Assembly: GCF_036488675.1 (NCBI RefSeq)
Contig: NZ_CP133148.1
Location: 2,728,001-2,792,000, forward strand
Origin: Sinorhizobium chiapasense
Lineage (GTDB): Bacteria > Pseudomonadota > Alphaproteobacteria > Rhizobiales > Rhizobiaceae
Direction: 5' to 3'
DNA: 64,000 nt
Shown: piece after piece, positions 27,353 to 36,690 of the stretch
Layout of the letters: each line of letters starts with the position of its first letter
How positions within the stretch are numbered: position 1 is the first letter of the stretch
Notes under the pieces: generated by a model
The model's input: the letters and a program-made list of their open reading frames with translations, nothing else
The model's database searches: none
Told to the model about the DNA's origin: nothing
Made by a program: the position numbers and the translations under genes

Positions 27353-27853
27353 TCACGCCTCCCCGACCGTTTCGAACAGCACTGCATCGACTGCACGCTG
27401 CGCATCCATTCCGGACCAGACGACGAACTGGAAGGCCTGGAAATAGGATTCGCAAGCATCGAGCGCGCTCGACAACAGCACCTCGACCTGCTGATTCGTC
27501 GGTTCCGCGCCGCCCGCGAGCAAGAGAGATTGGCGGAAGATGATGACTTCTTCTTGGCGCCAGAGATCGAAATGCCCCATCAACACCTGACCGTTGATAT
27601 GGGAGAGCAGGCGGATCACCTCGTTGACGCGGCTTTCCGGCACCTTGATGTCAAAGGCGCAAGCCAGATGCAGCGCCTCGAACTCCTCCATCCAGGAGAA
27701 GGAAACGTGATAGTCCGCCCATTTGCCTTCGACCGTCATGGCGATCTCGTCTTCGCCGGATCGCTCGAAAGACCAGTCATTGTTGGCGGCCACGAACTCG
27801 ATCATATCGACCGGGTTGGACTGGCGCTCGACTTCCATTTCCAAAAGGCTCAT
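27353..27853 (-). CDS. YbjN domain-containing protein
   Basis: A 166-residue soluble protein of the YbjN family: NPVDMIEFVAANNDWSFERSG, YHVSFSWMEEFEALHLACAFD, HINGQVLMGHFDLWRQE. The family has a type III secretion chaperone-like fold and is very common in alphaproteobacteria; its role is unclear. First gene of the operon with proC, the CsaA-like gene and the phosphatase. No signal peptide. Confidence 0.88.
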   Translation of the reverse strand: MSLLEMEVERQSNPVDMIEFVAANNDWSFERSGEDEIAMTVEGKWADYHVSFSWMEEFEALHLACAFDIKVPESRVNEVIRLLSHINGQVLMGHFDLWRQEEVIIFRQSLLLAGGAEPTNQQVEVLLSSALDACESYFQAFQFVVWSGMDAQRAVDAVLFETVGEA

Positions 27854-28033
27854 GCATCACCCTTACGGCGCGGCACAGGCGCGCATAATCGCGTTCACAA
27901 GACGCAACGCTGCAAACCCAATACCGGATACGGACACACTATGATTGCTGGACGCACGGCCATCCTGGCTTACTTACCCTGCCCGGAGCTTACGTGATCC
28001 GTTTCGAATCATCATTTAAAATCAGTGTATAAC

Positions 28034-28133
28034 GGCAGAGTCAGCCTGCCAGCCCCTCGGGCGAAAAATTGCGACGAAGAACGACGCTCGCGTTGCGATT
28101 TTGATTCAGCACAGATGCTTAAACGACTCTGCC
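28034..28133. ncRNA. possible structured RNA: nested inverted repeats
   Basis: An outer perfect 9-bp pair GGCAGAGTC (28034-28042) / GACTCTGCC (28125-28133) encloses an inner 12-base pair AAAATTGCGACG (28065-28076) / CGTTGCGATTTT (28091-28102) with two wobbles. T-rich sequence (CTTTTTGG) follows 8 bases later on the plus strand. It could be a small RNA, a leader, or DNA-level structure. No promoter is proven. Confidence 0.35.
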
Positions 28134-28188
28134 ATAAGGACTTTTTGGCAGTGTCCACAGGTGGAAAACTTTTCGGATTTTATCAACC

Positions 28189-28286
28189 CTGCGGCGCGTC
28201 CTGACAGACGCGCAAAGGACGCTGTAGCACTTTGAATTGCCGGATGATTCCGCATTCCGGAACCCGATTTAAGGAATCATGCAGCA
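28189..28286 (+). repeat. type A intergenic mosaic repeat, diverged copy
   Basis: Reads CTGCGGCGCGTCCTGACAGA...GACGCTGTAG, linker CACTTTGAATTG, then CCGGATGATTCCGCATTCCG...GATTTAAGGAATCATGCAG. Module 2 is shortened and altered at its centre. Confidence 0.85.
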
Positions 28287-28399
28287 AGCGCGGCCTTATA
28301 GCGCACGGCAGTCTCTGCCCGGGCGGGGCGGGAATCGCTCCGAAACAAGCCCGGAGACGGAGCGAGCGGAGCCGCGAGAAGCGCGGCTCCAGTCGGTCG

Positions 28400-28666
28400 T
28401 TACTTCTTCTTTCCGGTCTCTGCGAGGCGCGCTTCGAGCGCTTCGATGCGGGCGAGAAGCGCGTCGTTTTCCTCGCGCGCCTTCACGGCCATTTCCTTGA
28501 TCGCCTCGAATTCCTCGCGCTTGACGACATCGAGCGAGTTCAGCCAGCTCTCGGCCTGCGCGCGAAAAGCTGTCTCGACCTCGCGTCGCACGCCTTGGGC
28601 AGCGCCCGCCGCATCGGTCATCAGCTTGGCAAAGTCGTCCAGAATGCGGTTGGCTCCTGTGCTCAT
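28400..28666 (-). CDS. ubiK: UbiK family accessory factor (BMFP domain)
   Basis: An 88-residue helical protein, MSTGANRILDDFAKLMTDAA, then QAESWLNSLDVVKREEFEAI and a C-terminal coiled coil ENDALLARIEALEARLAE. It matches the YqiC/UbiK family, which helps the ubiquinone synthesis complex in proteobacteria and fuses membranes in vitro. The start has GGAG about 11 bases before. It is divergent from lgt. Confidence 0.88.
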   Translation of the reverse strand: MSTGANRILDDFAKLMTDAAGAAQGVRREVETAFRAQAESWLNSLDVVKREEFEAIKEMAVKAREENDALLARIEALEARLAETGKKK

Positions 28667-28812
28667 CGTCAAGATCTCCATTTCAGCATCTCGCGCAGCA
28701 GCGCGATCATGAAATTGAGGTAGGATTGTCGGCGAAAGGATGCAAGAAAAATAAGACGGCGCCGAGGTGACAGGCCGCACCGGGCGGCTTGACCCGCCCG
28801 GATTCGATCGCC

Positions 28813-29694
28813 ATGTTCCGCCAAAACAACCGGCCGGCACGAGACAAGACCTTGGAAACAATCGCCACCCGCCTCGCCATCCTCCCCTTCCCGGAAATCG
28901 ATCCCGTCATCTTCACGATCGGGCCGCTTGCCATTCATTGGTACGGCCTCGCCTATGTCGCGGGCATTCTCATCGGCTGGCTTTATGCGCGCCGCATCAT
29001 TCAAAACGCCGCTCTCTGGCGCAACGGCACGCCGGCCTTCAATCCAACCCAGCTCGACGATTTTCTGCTCTGGGCAGCCGGCGGCATCGTCCTTGGCGGG
29101 CGCATCGGCTACATCCTCTTCTATGACCTCGACTCGGTGCTGCACAACCCGATCCGCGCCATTGAAATCTGGAACGGCGGCATGTCGTTCCACGGCGGCC
29201 TCCTCGGCACGACGCTCGCGATTGTCGTCTTCGCGAGGCGAAACGCCATCGCCGTCTGGAGCCTGTTCGACGTCGTCGCCGCCGTGGTGCCGATCGGCCT
29301 CTTCTTCGGCCGCATCGCCAACTTCATCAACGGCGAGCTCTGGGGACGTTTGTCGTCCGTGCCCTGGGCAATCGTCTTTCCAACCGGCGGCCCCTTTGCC
29401 CGCCACCCGAGCCAGCTCTACGAGGCGGCGCTTGAGGGCATTCTGCTCCTCGTGGTGCTTGCCTATTTCGTCTACCGCCGCAACGCGTTGAAGGTACCCG
29501 GCCTGATCTGCGGCATATTCGTCTGCGGCTATGCCGCGAGCCGCATTTTTGTCGAATTCTTCCGCGAACCGGACGCTCAGATCGGCTATCTGGCCGGTGG
29601 CTGGCTGACCATGGGCATGGTGCTTTCGCTGCCGATGGCGCTCGCAGGCATGTGGGCGATCGCGCGCGCGCGCCGGGCAGCAGCGACCGCATAA
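28813..29694 (+). CDS. lgt: prolipoprotein diacylglyceryl transferase
   Basis: An inner-membrane enzyme with seven hydrophobic segments that adds diacylglyceryl to the lipobox Cys of lipoproteins. The signature [10 protein letters not shown] and [14 protein letters not shown], with catalytic-site residues, are present, as is PSQLYEA. About 293 residues from the ATG at 28813. The start is uncertain: TTG 28789 and TTG 28852 (before [17 protein letters not shown]) are also possible. Followed after 12 bases by a MidA-type methyltransferase gene, a pairing common in alphaproteobacteria. Confidence 0.95.
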   Translation: MFRQNNRPARDKTLETIATRLAILPFPEIDPVIFTIGPLAIHWYGLAYVAGILIGWLYARRIIQNAALWRNGTPAFNPTQLDDFLLWAAGGIVLGGRIGYILFYDLDSVLHNPIRAIEIWNGGMSFHGGLLGTTLAIVVFARRNAIAVWSLFDVVAAVVPIGLFFGRIANFINGELWGRLSSVPWAIVFPTGGPFARHPSQLYEAALEGILLLVVLAYFVYRRNALKVPGLICGIFVCGYAASRIFVEFFREPDAQIGYLAGGWLTMGMVLSLPMALAGMWAIARARRAAATA

Positions 29695-29706
29695 CTGGAC
29701 GGGTGC

Positions 29707-30810
29707 ATGACGAATCTTCTTGCCGACAAGATCAAGGCGCTGATCAAGGCCAACGGGCCGATCAGCGTGACCGACTATTTTTCGCTCTGCCTCGCCGATC
29801 CGCAGCACGGCTACTATCGTGTTCGCGAACCCTTCGGCCGCGCCGGCGATTTCACCACCGCGCCGGAGATCAGCCAGGTTTTCGGCGAGATGATCGGCAT
29901 ATTCCTCGTGCACGCGTGGCAGGAGCACGGCCGCCCTGAACCCGCAATCATCGCCGAGGTCGGCCCGGGCCGAGGCACGATGATGTCCGATATGCTGCGC
30001 GTCATCGCTCGCCTGGCGCCCGATCTCTACCGGTCGGCCAGCGTGCATCTCGTAGAGACGAGCGAGCGGCTGCAGAAGGTGCAGGCCGAAACACTCGTGG
30101 GACACGAGGGCAAGGTTCATTGGCACGCGAGCTTCGAAACCTTGCCCGCGGGCTTTCTGCTGCTCGCGGCGAACGAGCTTTTCGACGCAGTTCCGATCCG
30201 GCAATTCGTTCGCACCGCGCAGGGATTCCGTGAGCGCATGATAGGTCTCGATGCCGACGACAACCTGATCTTCGCGGCCGGCGTCGCGGGCATCGATCCG
30301 TCGCTTCTGCCGTCGCCGGCGCAATCGGTCGGCGAAGGTACGATTTTCGAGACAGCCCCGGCACGCGACGCGGTCATGGCCGCGCTATGCGAGCGCCTTC
30401 GCACGGGCAGCGGCACGGCGATCATCATCGACTACGGACATCTGGCGACCGGCTACGGCGATACGCTGCAAGCGGTCCGCGAGCATCACTATGACCCTCC
30501 GCTCGCCAGTCCCGGCCAGGCGGATCTCACGAGCCATGTCGATTTCGAACAGCTTGCCCGTCGCGCGAAGGCGGAGGGGTTGCAGATCAACGGGCTTGCT
30601 CATCAGGGTGACTTCCTCGTCGGGCTCGGGCTGCTCGAACGGGCGGCGGCACTCGGCCGCGGCAAAGACACGCTGACGCAGGAAGGCATTCGCTCCGCCG
30701 TCGAACGGCTCGCGGGCTCGGGAGCCGGAAAGATGGGCGAACTGTTCAAGGTGCTCGCCGTCAGCAGCCCCGAAGTCACGCTGGCACCGTTCCAGAAGAA
30801 GGCGCAGTGA
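29707..30810 (+). CDS. SAM-dependent methyltransferase, MidA/NDUFAF7 family
   Basis: A 367-residue protein matching the MidA (NDUFAF7) family: ISVTDYFSLCLADPQHGYY, FGRAGDFTTAPEISQVFGE, IAEVGPGRGTMMSDMLR (SAM-binding motif I) and LLLAANELFDAVPIRQF. In mitochondria the homologue methylates an arginine of complex I; the bacterial substrate is not established. It is co-directional with lgt at 12-base spacing. Confidence 0.94.
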   Translation: MTNLLADKIKALIKANGPISVTDYFSLCLADPQHGYYRVREPFGRAGDFTTAPEISQVFGEMIGIFLVHAWQEHGRPEPAIIAEVGPGRGTMMSDMLRVIARLAPDLYRSASVHLVETSERLQKVQAETLVGHEGKVHWHASFETLPAGFLLLAANELFDAVPIRQFVRTAQGFRERMIGLDADDNLIFAAGVAGIDPSLLPSPAQSVGEGTIFETAPARDAVMAALCERLRTGSGTAIIIDYGHLATGYGDTLQAVREHHYDPPLASPGQADLTSHVDFEQLARRAKAEGLQINGLAHQGDFLVGLGLLERAAALGRGKDTLTQEGIRSAVERLAGSGAGKMGELFKVLAVSSPEVTLAPFQKKAQ

Positions 30811-30865
30811 CGATCAACCGCCTGCGGCGCCATGCACCCTTTCGGGTGCGCAACGACGGCGGCAA

Positions 30866-30927
30866 CAGCTTGAATTGCTGTATGTTTTGTACTCAGATCG
30901 TTTCCCGTTCAAGGAAACCCGCAGCAG
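30866..30927 (+). repeat. type A repeat remnant (module 2 and linker)
   Basis: Linker-like CAGCTTGAATTG followed by CTGTATGTTTTGTACTCAGA...GTTCAAGGAAACCCGCAG. Module 1 is missing or lost. Confidence 0.65.
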
Positions 30928-31061
30928 GCCGGCTGTGGTTCGGCGATTGACAGTGCCAGCATGCCGCGTCAACATCGCGCCGCAAATCAGCCGCAAATCA
31001 CCGGGCCGCGACGCGCCCTCAATTCCAATGAAACCTTAAGATAGCAAGGGCGAGAACACCG

Positions 31062-31856
31062 ATGCAGGACGATGCCTCGCTTTCCCCGGTTCAGAGTCCG
31101 CTCTTCAGCGCCAAGGCGGGACCGGCGATCGCACACGGCTATTTCACCCGCAAGGGCGGCGTTTCCGAAGGCATTTATCGCGGCCTGAACGTCGGTCTCG
31201 GCTCGAAGGACGACCGCGAACGCGTCGGCGAAAACCGGGCGCGCGTCGCGCGCTGGTTTCATGCCGAGCCGCGGCGCCTTGCAACCGTTCATCAGATCCA
31301 CTCGCCGGACGCCGTCGTCGTCGACGGCAGCTATGATGGCGCGCGCCCCGATGCCGACGCGCTGGTGACCGCGACTCCGGGCATCGTGCTCGGCGTTCTC
31401 TCAGCCGATTGCGGGCCGGTGCTCTTCACTGATCCGCAAGCCGGCGTGATCGGTGCGGCCCATGCCGGTTGGAAAGGCGCGCTTGACGGGATCCTTGAAA
31501 GCACGATCGAGGCGATGATCTCGCTCGGCGCGCGCCGTGAACGGATCATCGCCTGCCTTGGCCCATCGATCAGCCGGACCCACTACGAGGTCGGAGCCGA
31601 ATTCGTCGAACGGTTCATTGCCGCCGACGAGAACTATGTGTCTTTCTTCAGCCCTTCCGGACGGAACGGCCATGCCATGTTCGACCTGCCCGGGTTGACG
31701 ATCCGGCGACTGACGGAATCCGGGGTGACGGCGGAAAACCTCGACATCTGCACCTACGCGGACGAGGACCATTTCTTTTCCTACCGCCGCACGACACACA
31801 GACAGGAGCCAGACTACGGCCGGCAGATGTCGGCGATCTGCATACGGGAGATTTGA
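31062..31856 (+). CDS. pgeF: peptidoglycan editing factor PgeF (YfiH/laccase-domain family)
   Basis: A 264-residue protein of the cytoplasmic YfiH family. The metal site is visible: TVHQIH (H77), SADCGPVLF (C117) and GAAHAGWKGALDGI (H134). E. coli PgeF removes wrongly incorporated L-Ser from UDP-MurNAc precursors; some homologues have purine nucleoside phosphorylase or copper oxidase activity. The gene ends one base before the start of the M24-fold gene (TGA A ATG), so they are coupled. Confidence 0.93.
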   Translation: MQDDASLSPVQSPLFSAKAGPAIAHGYFTRKGGVSEGIYRGLNVGLGSKDDRERVGENRARVARWFHAEPRRLATVHQIHSPDAVVVDGSYDGARPDADALVTATPGIVLGVLSADCGPVLFTDPQAGVIGAAHAGWKGALDGILESTIEAMISLGARRERIIACLGPSISRTHYEVGAEFVERFIAADENYVSFFSPSGRNGHAMFDLPGLTIRRLTESGVTAENLDICTYADEDHFFSYRRTTHRQEPDYGRQMSAICIREI

Positions 31857-31857
31857 A

Positions 31858-33009
31858 ATGGCGCTTCAATTTGCGGCAGAGGAATACGCAGCCCGCCTTG
31901 CGCGGCTGACGGCCAGAATGCAGGAAGAGAAGCTCGACGCCCTGCTGCTCTTTGCCCAGGAGAGCATGTACTGGCTGACCGGTTACGATACGTTCGGCTA
32001 CTGCTTCTTTCAGTCGCTGGTCGTCAAGAGGGACGGCTCGATGGTGCTCTTGACGCGCTCGGCCGACCTGCGTCAGGCGCGTCACACGTCCAATATCGAG
32101 CGCATTGAAATTTGGGTGGATCGTGTCAATGCCGATCCGGCGGTGGATCTCAAGAATCTCCTGAACGAACTCGACCTGCTCGGCTGCCGCATCGGGGTCG
32201 AATACGACACGCACGGCATGACTGGCAGAACGGCGCGACTGGTCGACCACCAACTCGCCAACTTCGGCGAATTGATCGACGCCTCGCTGCTTGTGAGCCG
32301 CCTTCGCCTGATCAAAGGCCCCGCCGAAATCGCCCATGTCGAAAAGGCCGCCGGCCTCGCGGACGACGCGCTCGAAGCGGCTCTGCCATTGATCCGCCCG
32401 GGCGGCAGCGAAGCCGCCATTCTCGCGGCCATGCAGGGCGCGGTCTTTGCCGGCGGTGGCGACTATCCGGCCAACGAATTCATCATCGGCTCGGGCGCCG
32501 ACGCCCTGCTCTGCCGCTACAAGTCGGGCCGGCGCACGCTCGACGCCAACGACCAGTTGACCCTCGAATGGGCGGGCGTCAGCGCCCATTACCATGCGGC
32601 GATGATGCGCACCGTCGTGATCGGAGAGCCGACCAACCGCCACCGTGAGCTCTACAGCGCCTGCCGCGAGACGATCCAGGCGATCGAAATGGTGCTCCGC
32701 CCCGGCAACACCTTCGGCACCGTCTTCGACGTCCACGCCAGGATCATGGACGAGCGTGGCCTGGCTCGCCACCGGCTGAACGCCTGCGGTTATTCTCTCG
32801 GCGCGCGCTTCTCGCCCTCCTGGATGGAGCACCAGATGTTCCATGTCGGCAACCCCCAGGAGATCGAGCCGGACATGTCGCTCTTCGTGCACATGATCAT
32901 CATGGATTCCGACAGCGGAACGGCCATGACCCTCGGCCAGACCTATCTCACGACACCCGATAAACCGCGCGCGCTTTCACGCTACGGACTGGACTTCATT
33001 TCTGCGTAA
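31858..33009 (+). CDS. M24-fold (creatinase/prolidase) protein without canonical metal ligands
   Basis: A 383-residue protein with the creatinase N-terminal domain (about 1-145: RLARLTARMQEEKLDALLLF, YWLTGYDTFGY) and a pita-bread M24 domain. In place of the two Asp ligands are E and A (LEWAGVSAHYHAAMMRT), in place of the G-H-G-I-G His is CGYSLGAR, and in place of the EPG Glu is LFVHMII. A metal-dependent aminopeptidase is therefore unlikely; metal-free relatives are creatinase and ectoine hydrolase (EutD/DoeA), so a small-molecule hydrolase is plausible. Coupled to pgeF. Confidence 0.85.
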   Translation: MALQFAAEEYAARLARLTARMQEEKLDALLLFAQESMYWLTGYDTFGYCFFQSLVVKRDGSMVLLTRSADLRQARHTSNIERIEIWVDRVNADPAVDLKNLLNELDLLGCRIGVEYDTHGMTGRTARLVDHQLANFGELIDASLLVSRLRLIKGPAEIAHVEKAAGLADDALEAALPLIRPGGSEAAILAAMQGAVFAGGGDYPANEFIIGSGADALLCRYKSGRRTLDANDQLTLEWAGVSAHYHAAMMRTVVIGEPTNRHRELYSACRETIQAIEMVLRPGNTFGTVFDVHARIMDERGLARHRLNACGYSLGARFSPSWMEHQMFHVGNPQEIEPDMSLFVHMIIMDSDSGTAMTLGQTYLTTPDKPRALSRYGLDFISA

Positions 33010-33073
33010 GGAAATCCGCCTATGATTTCCGACCGAGACGGACGAACGGAGGCAGCTTCCTAGAGAATCCCTT

Positions 33074-33092
33074 GTGCGTTCATTGAACGCAC
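33074..33092. promoter_or_regulatory. perfect 9-bp palindrome, possible operator
   Basis: GTGCGTTCA-T-TGAACGCAC in the gap between the M24 gene and the lipoprotein gene, 97 bases before the lipoprotein start. No T-run follows, so it is not a terminator. It is a good candidate for a protein-binding site. No regulator is assigned. Confidence 0.45.
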
Positions 33093-33188
33093 GGCGCCCT
33101 AGAAGTTGTCGCGAACCGGAACGGGATCAGGGCGTGCGAAGCACCCATCCCGCTCCGACTGTTAGAGTCGAGACGGACGGTGGGAACG

Positions 33189-34112
33189 ATGCGAAAGCTG
33201 ATCATGCCTATCGCAAGCCTTGGTCTTGCAACAGCACTTACGGCCTGCAACAGCACGGATGTGCTGATACCGCAGGTGGACGTGGGCGCGGGGACCTTCC
33301 GTTCCCCGCCCGTGACGCAGTCCGATCTCGACACCATGTCGACGCAAACGGCCATCGTTCCGGTGCAAACCGTACCGCCGAGCAACACGGCTTTCTCCGC
33401 GCAGCCGAACATTTCGGGCGCGCCGGCGCACACGCAATATGCCACCGGCAACACGGACTACACCGACCCCGCGGGCACGCTCGAGGGTCAAGCGAGCCTT
33501 CTTGCCGAAGGCGCGGCACCGATCCAGACAAATGAGGTTCAGACGGGGCAGGCCCAGGCCGTACAAGGCGAGACCGGGCAAGACGAGACCACGCAGGTTG
33601 AGGTAAGGAAGGTCCAGACCACGCGCATACAAAGCCCCGCGCCTCCGCAGGAGCCGGCCGCGCAGCAATCCTTGACGGAATCAGCAGCGGCAGCGCCGCA
33701 ACAGGAGGCAAACCAGGCCGCCGCCTCTCCAGCAGCCGCAAGCGGTTCAGGCGGCATTCGCTTCCTGCCGATCATCGGCGCGCCGGTTGAGGCCGTGACT
33801 CCGCTTTCAAAGCAACTCGGCACCGACGCCCGCGCGCAGGGGCTGGCGATCAAGGGCTCTGCGGACCAGACGAGCGAGCATATCCTCAAGGGCTATTTTT
33901 CGGCGCTCAACGACGGCGGCAAGACGACGGTGGTCTATGTCTGGGACATTCTCGATGGCAGCGGCAACCGCCTGCACCGTATCCAGGGACAGCATACCGT
34001 CGCAAGCACGGCGGCCGAGCCCTGGAGCGCGGTTCCGCCGGAAACAATGCAGGCAATCGCCACCAAAACCATCAAGGCCTACCTCGATTGGCGTCAATCC
34101 AGAGCAGGATGA
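33189..34112 (+). CDS. probable lipoprotein, unknown
   Basis: A 307-residue protein beginning MRKLIMPIASLGLATALTAC, a type II signal peptide with lipobox LTAC (C20). The middle (about residues 60-195) is low-complexity, rich in Gln, Ala, Thr and Pro (VQTGQAQAVQGETGQ), then a folded domain (about 195-305) with GYFSALNDGGKTTVVYVWDILDG and HRIQGQHTV. I do not recognise a named family. Likely on the inner leaflet of the outer membrane. Start at ATG 33189 rather than GTG 33180 because of the signal peptide. Confidence 0.8.
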   Translation: MRKLIMPIASLGLATALTACNSTDVLIPQVDVGAGTFRSPPVTQSDLDTMSTQTAIVPVQTVPPSNTAFSAQPNISGAPAHTQYATGNTDYTDPAGTLEGQASLLAEGAAPIQTNEVQTGQAQAVQGETGQDETTQVEVRKVQTTRIQSPAPPQEPAAQQSLTESAAAAPQQEANQAAASPAAASGSGGIRFLPIIGAPVEAVTPLSKQLGTDARAQGLAIKGSADQTSEHILKGYFSALNDGGKTTVVYVWDILDGSGNRLHRIQGQHTVASTAAEPWSAVPPETMQAIATKTIKAYLDWRQSRAG

Positions 34113-34427
34113 GGAAAGCGCGGTTTCCGCCCACATCCCGCTCTAAATTACCAGAAACAATCACGATCCATGATTATGGGTTCGGTCGACCCAAAATCGT
34201 CGTGATCTTGGCCGGTTGGCACAAAGTTTTTAGGGTAATGGCCTTTGCGCCGCAGCATTCCCCCTTGCATTCGAGTTCAGGGACGCTAAAAAGCGGCCGA
34301 TCAGCTCTGAACAGCGGCCATTCCGTAAAGATTGCCGCGATCGGAATGGCTCACGGAATTTGCGCGGAAAAAACCGCCCCGGACTGCACGCCGGACGGAG
34401 GCCGCGCCAGCTCAAGGCGGACCGTCA
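34113..34427. other. intergenic region upstream of prs
   Basis: A 315-base gap. It contains a hairpin TGGGT-TCGGTCG-ACCCA (34177-34193) flanked by ACGAT...ATCGT, too T-poor for a classical terminator. The rest should hold the prs promoter. No gene is seen. Confidence 0.5.
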
Positions 34428-35360
<933 letters not shown>

Positions 35361-35393
35361 GACCGTTCGGTCCGAGGCTGAGAATGTATCAAT

Positions 35394-35420
35394 GCCGGCG
35401 CCTCGAGCGCCGGCGTTTTT
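35394..35420 (+). terminator. rho-independent terminator of prs
   Basis: GCCGGCGC-CTCGA-GCGCCGGC followed by GTTTTTC; a perfect 8-bp GC stem, 33 bases after the stop. A type A repeat follows at once. Confidence 0.93.
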
Positions 35421-35422
35421 CT

Positions 35423-35528
35423 TCCTGCATGATTCCTCAAATCAGAATCGATTTGAGGGCAAAATCAGGCATCGATTCAAGGTGCTACAGTAACCTTTGC
35501 GCGTCTCAAAAGACGCGCGGCGCTGTAG
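35423..35528 (-). repeat. type A intergenic mosaic repeat, minus orientation
   Basis: Module 2 begins CCTGCATGATTCCTCAAATC, with an altered second arm; linker ATTCAAGGTG; module 1 CTACAGTAACCTTTGCGCG...CGGCGCTGTAG. It abuts the end of the aldo/keto reductase gene. Confidence 0.88.
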
Positions 35529-35531
35529 AGC

Positions 35532-36566
35532 TTATCGATTTTTCCCCAAGACCTGCGCCACCGGCTGGTCGGCGAGATTGTCGATAAACCAGTTCGGATA
35601 GACCGGTGCCGGCATGGTCTCGGCATCGAGCGCCGCGATCTCGCTTTCCGTCAACGCAAGCTCGGCGGCGCCGAGATTGTCTTCGAGCTGATGGAGCTTG
35701 GAGGCGCCGAGCAGTACGCTCGTCACCGCATTCTTCGCCAGCAGCCAGGAAATCGCCACCTGCGCGACACTTGCCCCATGCGCATCGGCGATCATGCGCA
35801 TGCGCTCGACGAGCCGGAAGCCGTGCTCCTTGTCGAAGGGCAGAATGTCGAAGCCGGAATAGCGGTTGTCGGGATCGCCGAGATTGTCGCGGGTGTACTT
35901 GCCGGAGAGGAAGCCCGCGGCGAGCGGGCTCCACACCGTCATTCCCAGGCCATAGCGTCTCATCATCGGGATCACGTCGCGTTCGACGTCCCGGCCGAGA
36001 AGAGAATAGTGCATCTGACCGTGCGTGAAGCCCGCGAAACCGGCGGCTTTCTGGATTTCGAGCGCCGCCGCGACCTTCCAGGCTGACCAGTTCGAGAAGC
36101 CGATATAGCGCACCTTCCCTGAGCGGACGACCTCGTCCAGCACCGACAACGTCTCTTCGAGTGGTGTGTAGGGATCCTCCTTGTGGACGATGTAGGCGTC
36201 GATCCAATCGGTGCCGAGCCGTTTCAGACTCTGGTCCACGGACCAGAGAACGTGGCGGCGGGAAAGGCCGGCCTGCGTCAGCGGCGTGCCGGTGCGAAAG
36301 CCGACTTTGGTGGCGATCACCACCTCGTCACGGCGCGTCCTGAGCGTCTCGCCGAGAATGCGCTCCGACTGGCCGGAAGCATATCCATCGGCAGTGTCGA
36401 AAAAATTGATGCCGGCATCCAGCGCCCTCCCGACGAGTGCGGCCGCCGCCTCGGCATCGGTCTTGTAGACCGCGCCGATGCTGCGATCGCCGGCCGTGAA
36501 AGTCATGGCACCGAAGGCGAGACGCGAAACCACGAGACCGGTATTGCCAAGCGTTGTGTACTGCAT
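35532..36566 (-). CDS. aldo/keto reductase
   Basis: A 344-residue (alpha/beta)8 NADPH-dependent oxidoreductase. Catalytic tetrad: D57 and Y62 (FFDTADGY), K87 (ATKVGF) and H128 (YIVHKED). The later SNWSAWKV and LLGASKLHQLEDNL (phosphate-binding) match the YajO/AKR-like branch. It reduces aldehydes or ketones; the substrate is unknown. It is divergent from a LysR gene, which probably controls it. Confidence 0.93.
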   Translation of the reverse strand: MQYTTLGNTGLVVSRLAFGAMTFTAGDRSIGAVYKTDAEAAAALVGRALDAGINFFDTADGYASGQSERILGETLRTRRDEVVIATKVGFRTGTPLTQAGLSRRHVLWSVDQSLKRLGTDWIDAYIVHKEDPYTPLEETLSVLDEVVRSGKVRYIGFSNWSAWKVAAALEIQKAAGFAGFTHGQMHYSLLGRDVERDVIPMMRRYGLGMTVWSPLAAGFLSGKYTRDNLGDPDNRYSGFDILPFDKEHGFRLVERMRMIADAHGASVAQVAISWLLAKNAVTSVLLGASKLHQLEDNLGAAELALTESEIAALDAETMPAPVYPNWFIDNLADQPVAQVLGKNR

Positions 36567-36658
36567 GTTTTCCTCCGTTCTGCCCGATTGGCCTGTTTGC
36601 GGTTGGCGACGATCATGCCAAAGCGGATTATTGCGAAAAATAGGATGTCGCTATAAGC

Positions 36659-36673
36659 GTTACGAAGAATAAC
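36659..36673. promoter_or_regulatory. LysR-box candidate between the aldo/keto reductase and the LysR gene
   Basis: GTTA-CGAAGAA-TAAC is an inverted repeat containing T-N11-A (TTACGAAGAATAA), the classical LysR-binding pattern. It lies 18 bases before the LysR start. Confidence 0.4.
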
Positions 36674-36690
36674 TTCATAATGGCGCGACA

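Larger units (their letters stand above)
27854..28399. other. intergenic region upstream of the ybjN operon
   Basis: This 546-base gap contains nested inverted repeats (28034-28133) and a type A repeat (28189-28286). No coding frame looks real. The promoter of the ybjN operon should lie in 27854-27950. Confidence 0.55.

Noticed and set aside
28789..28812. TTG start for lgt at 28789
   Set aside because: Possible, but no ribosome site and the added residues are not hydrophobic or conserved; kept as an alternative only.
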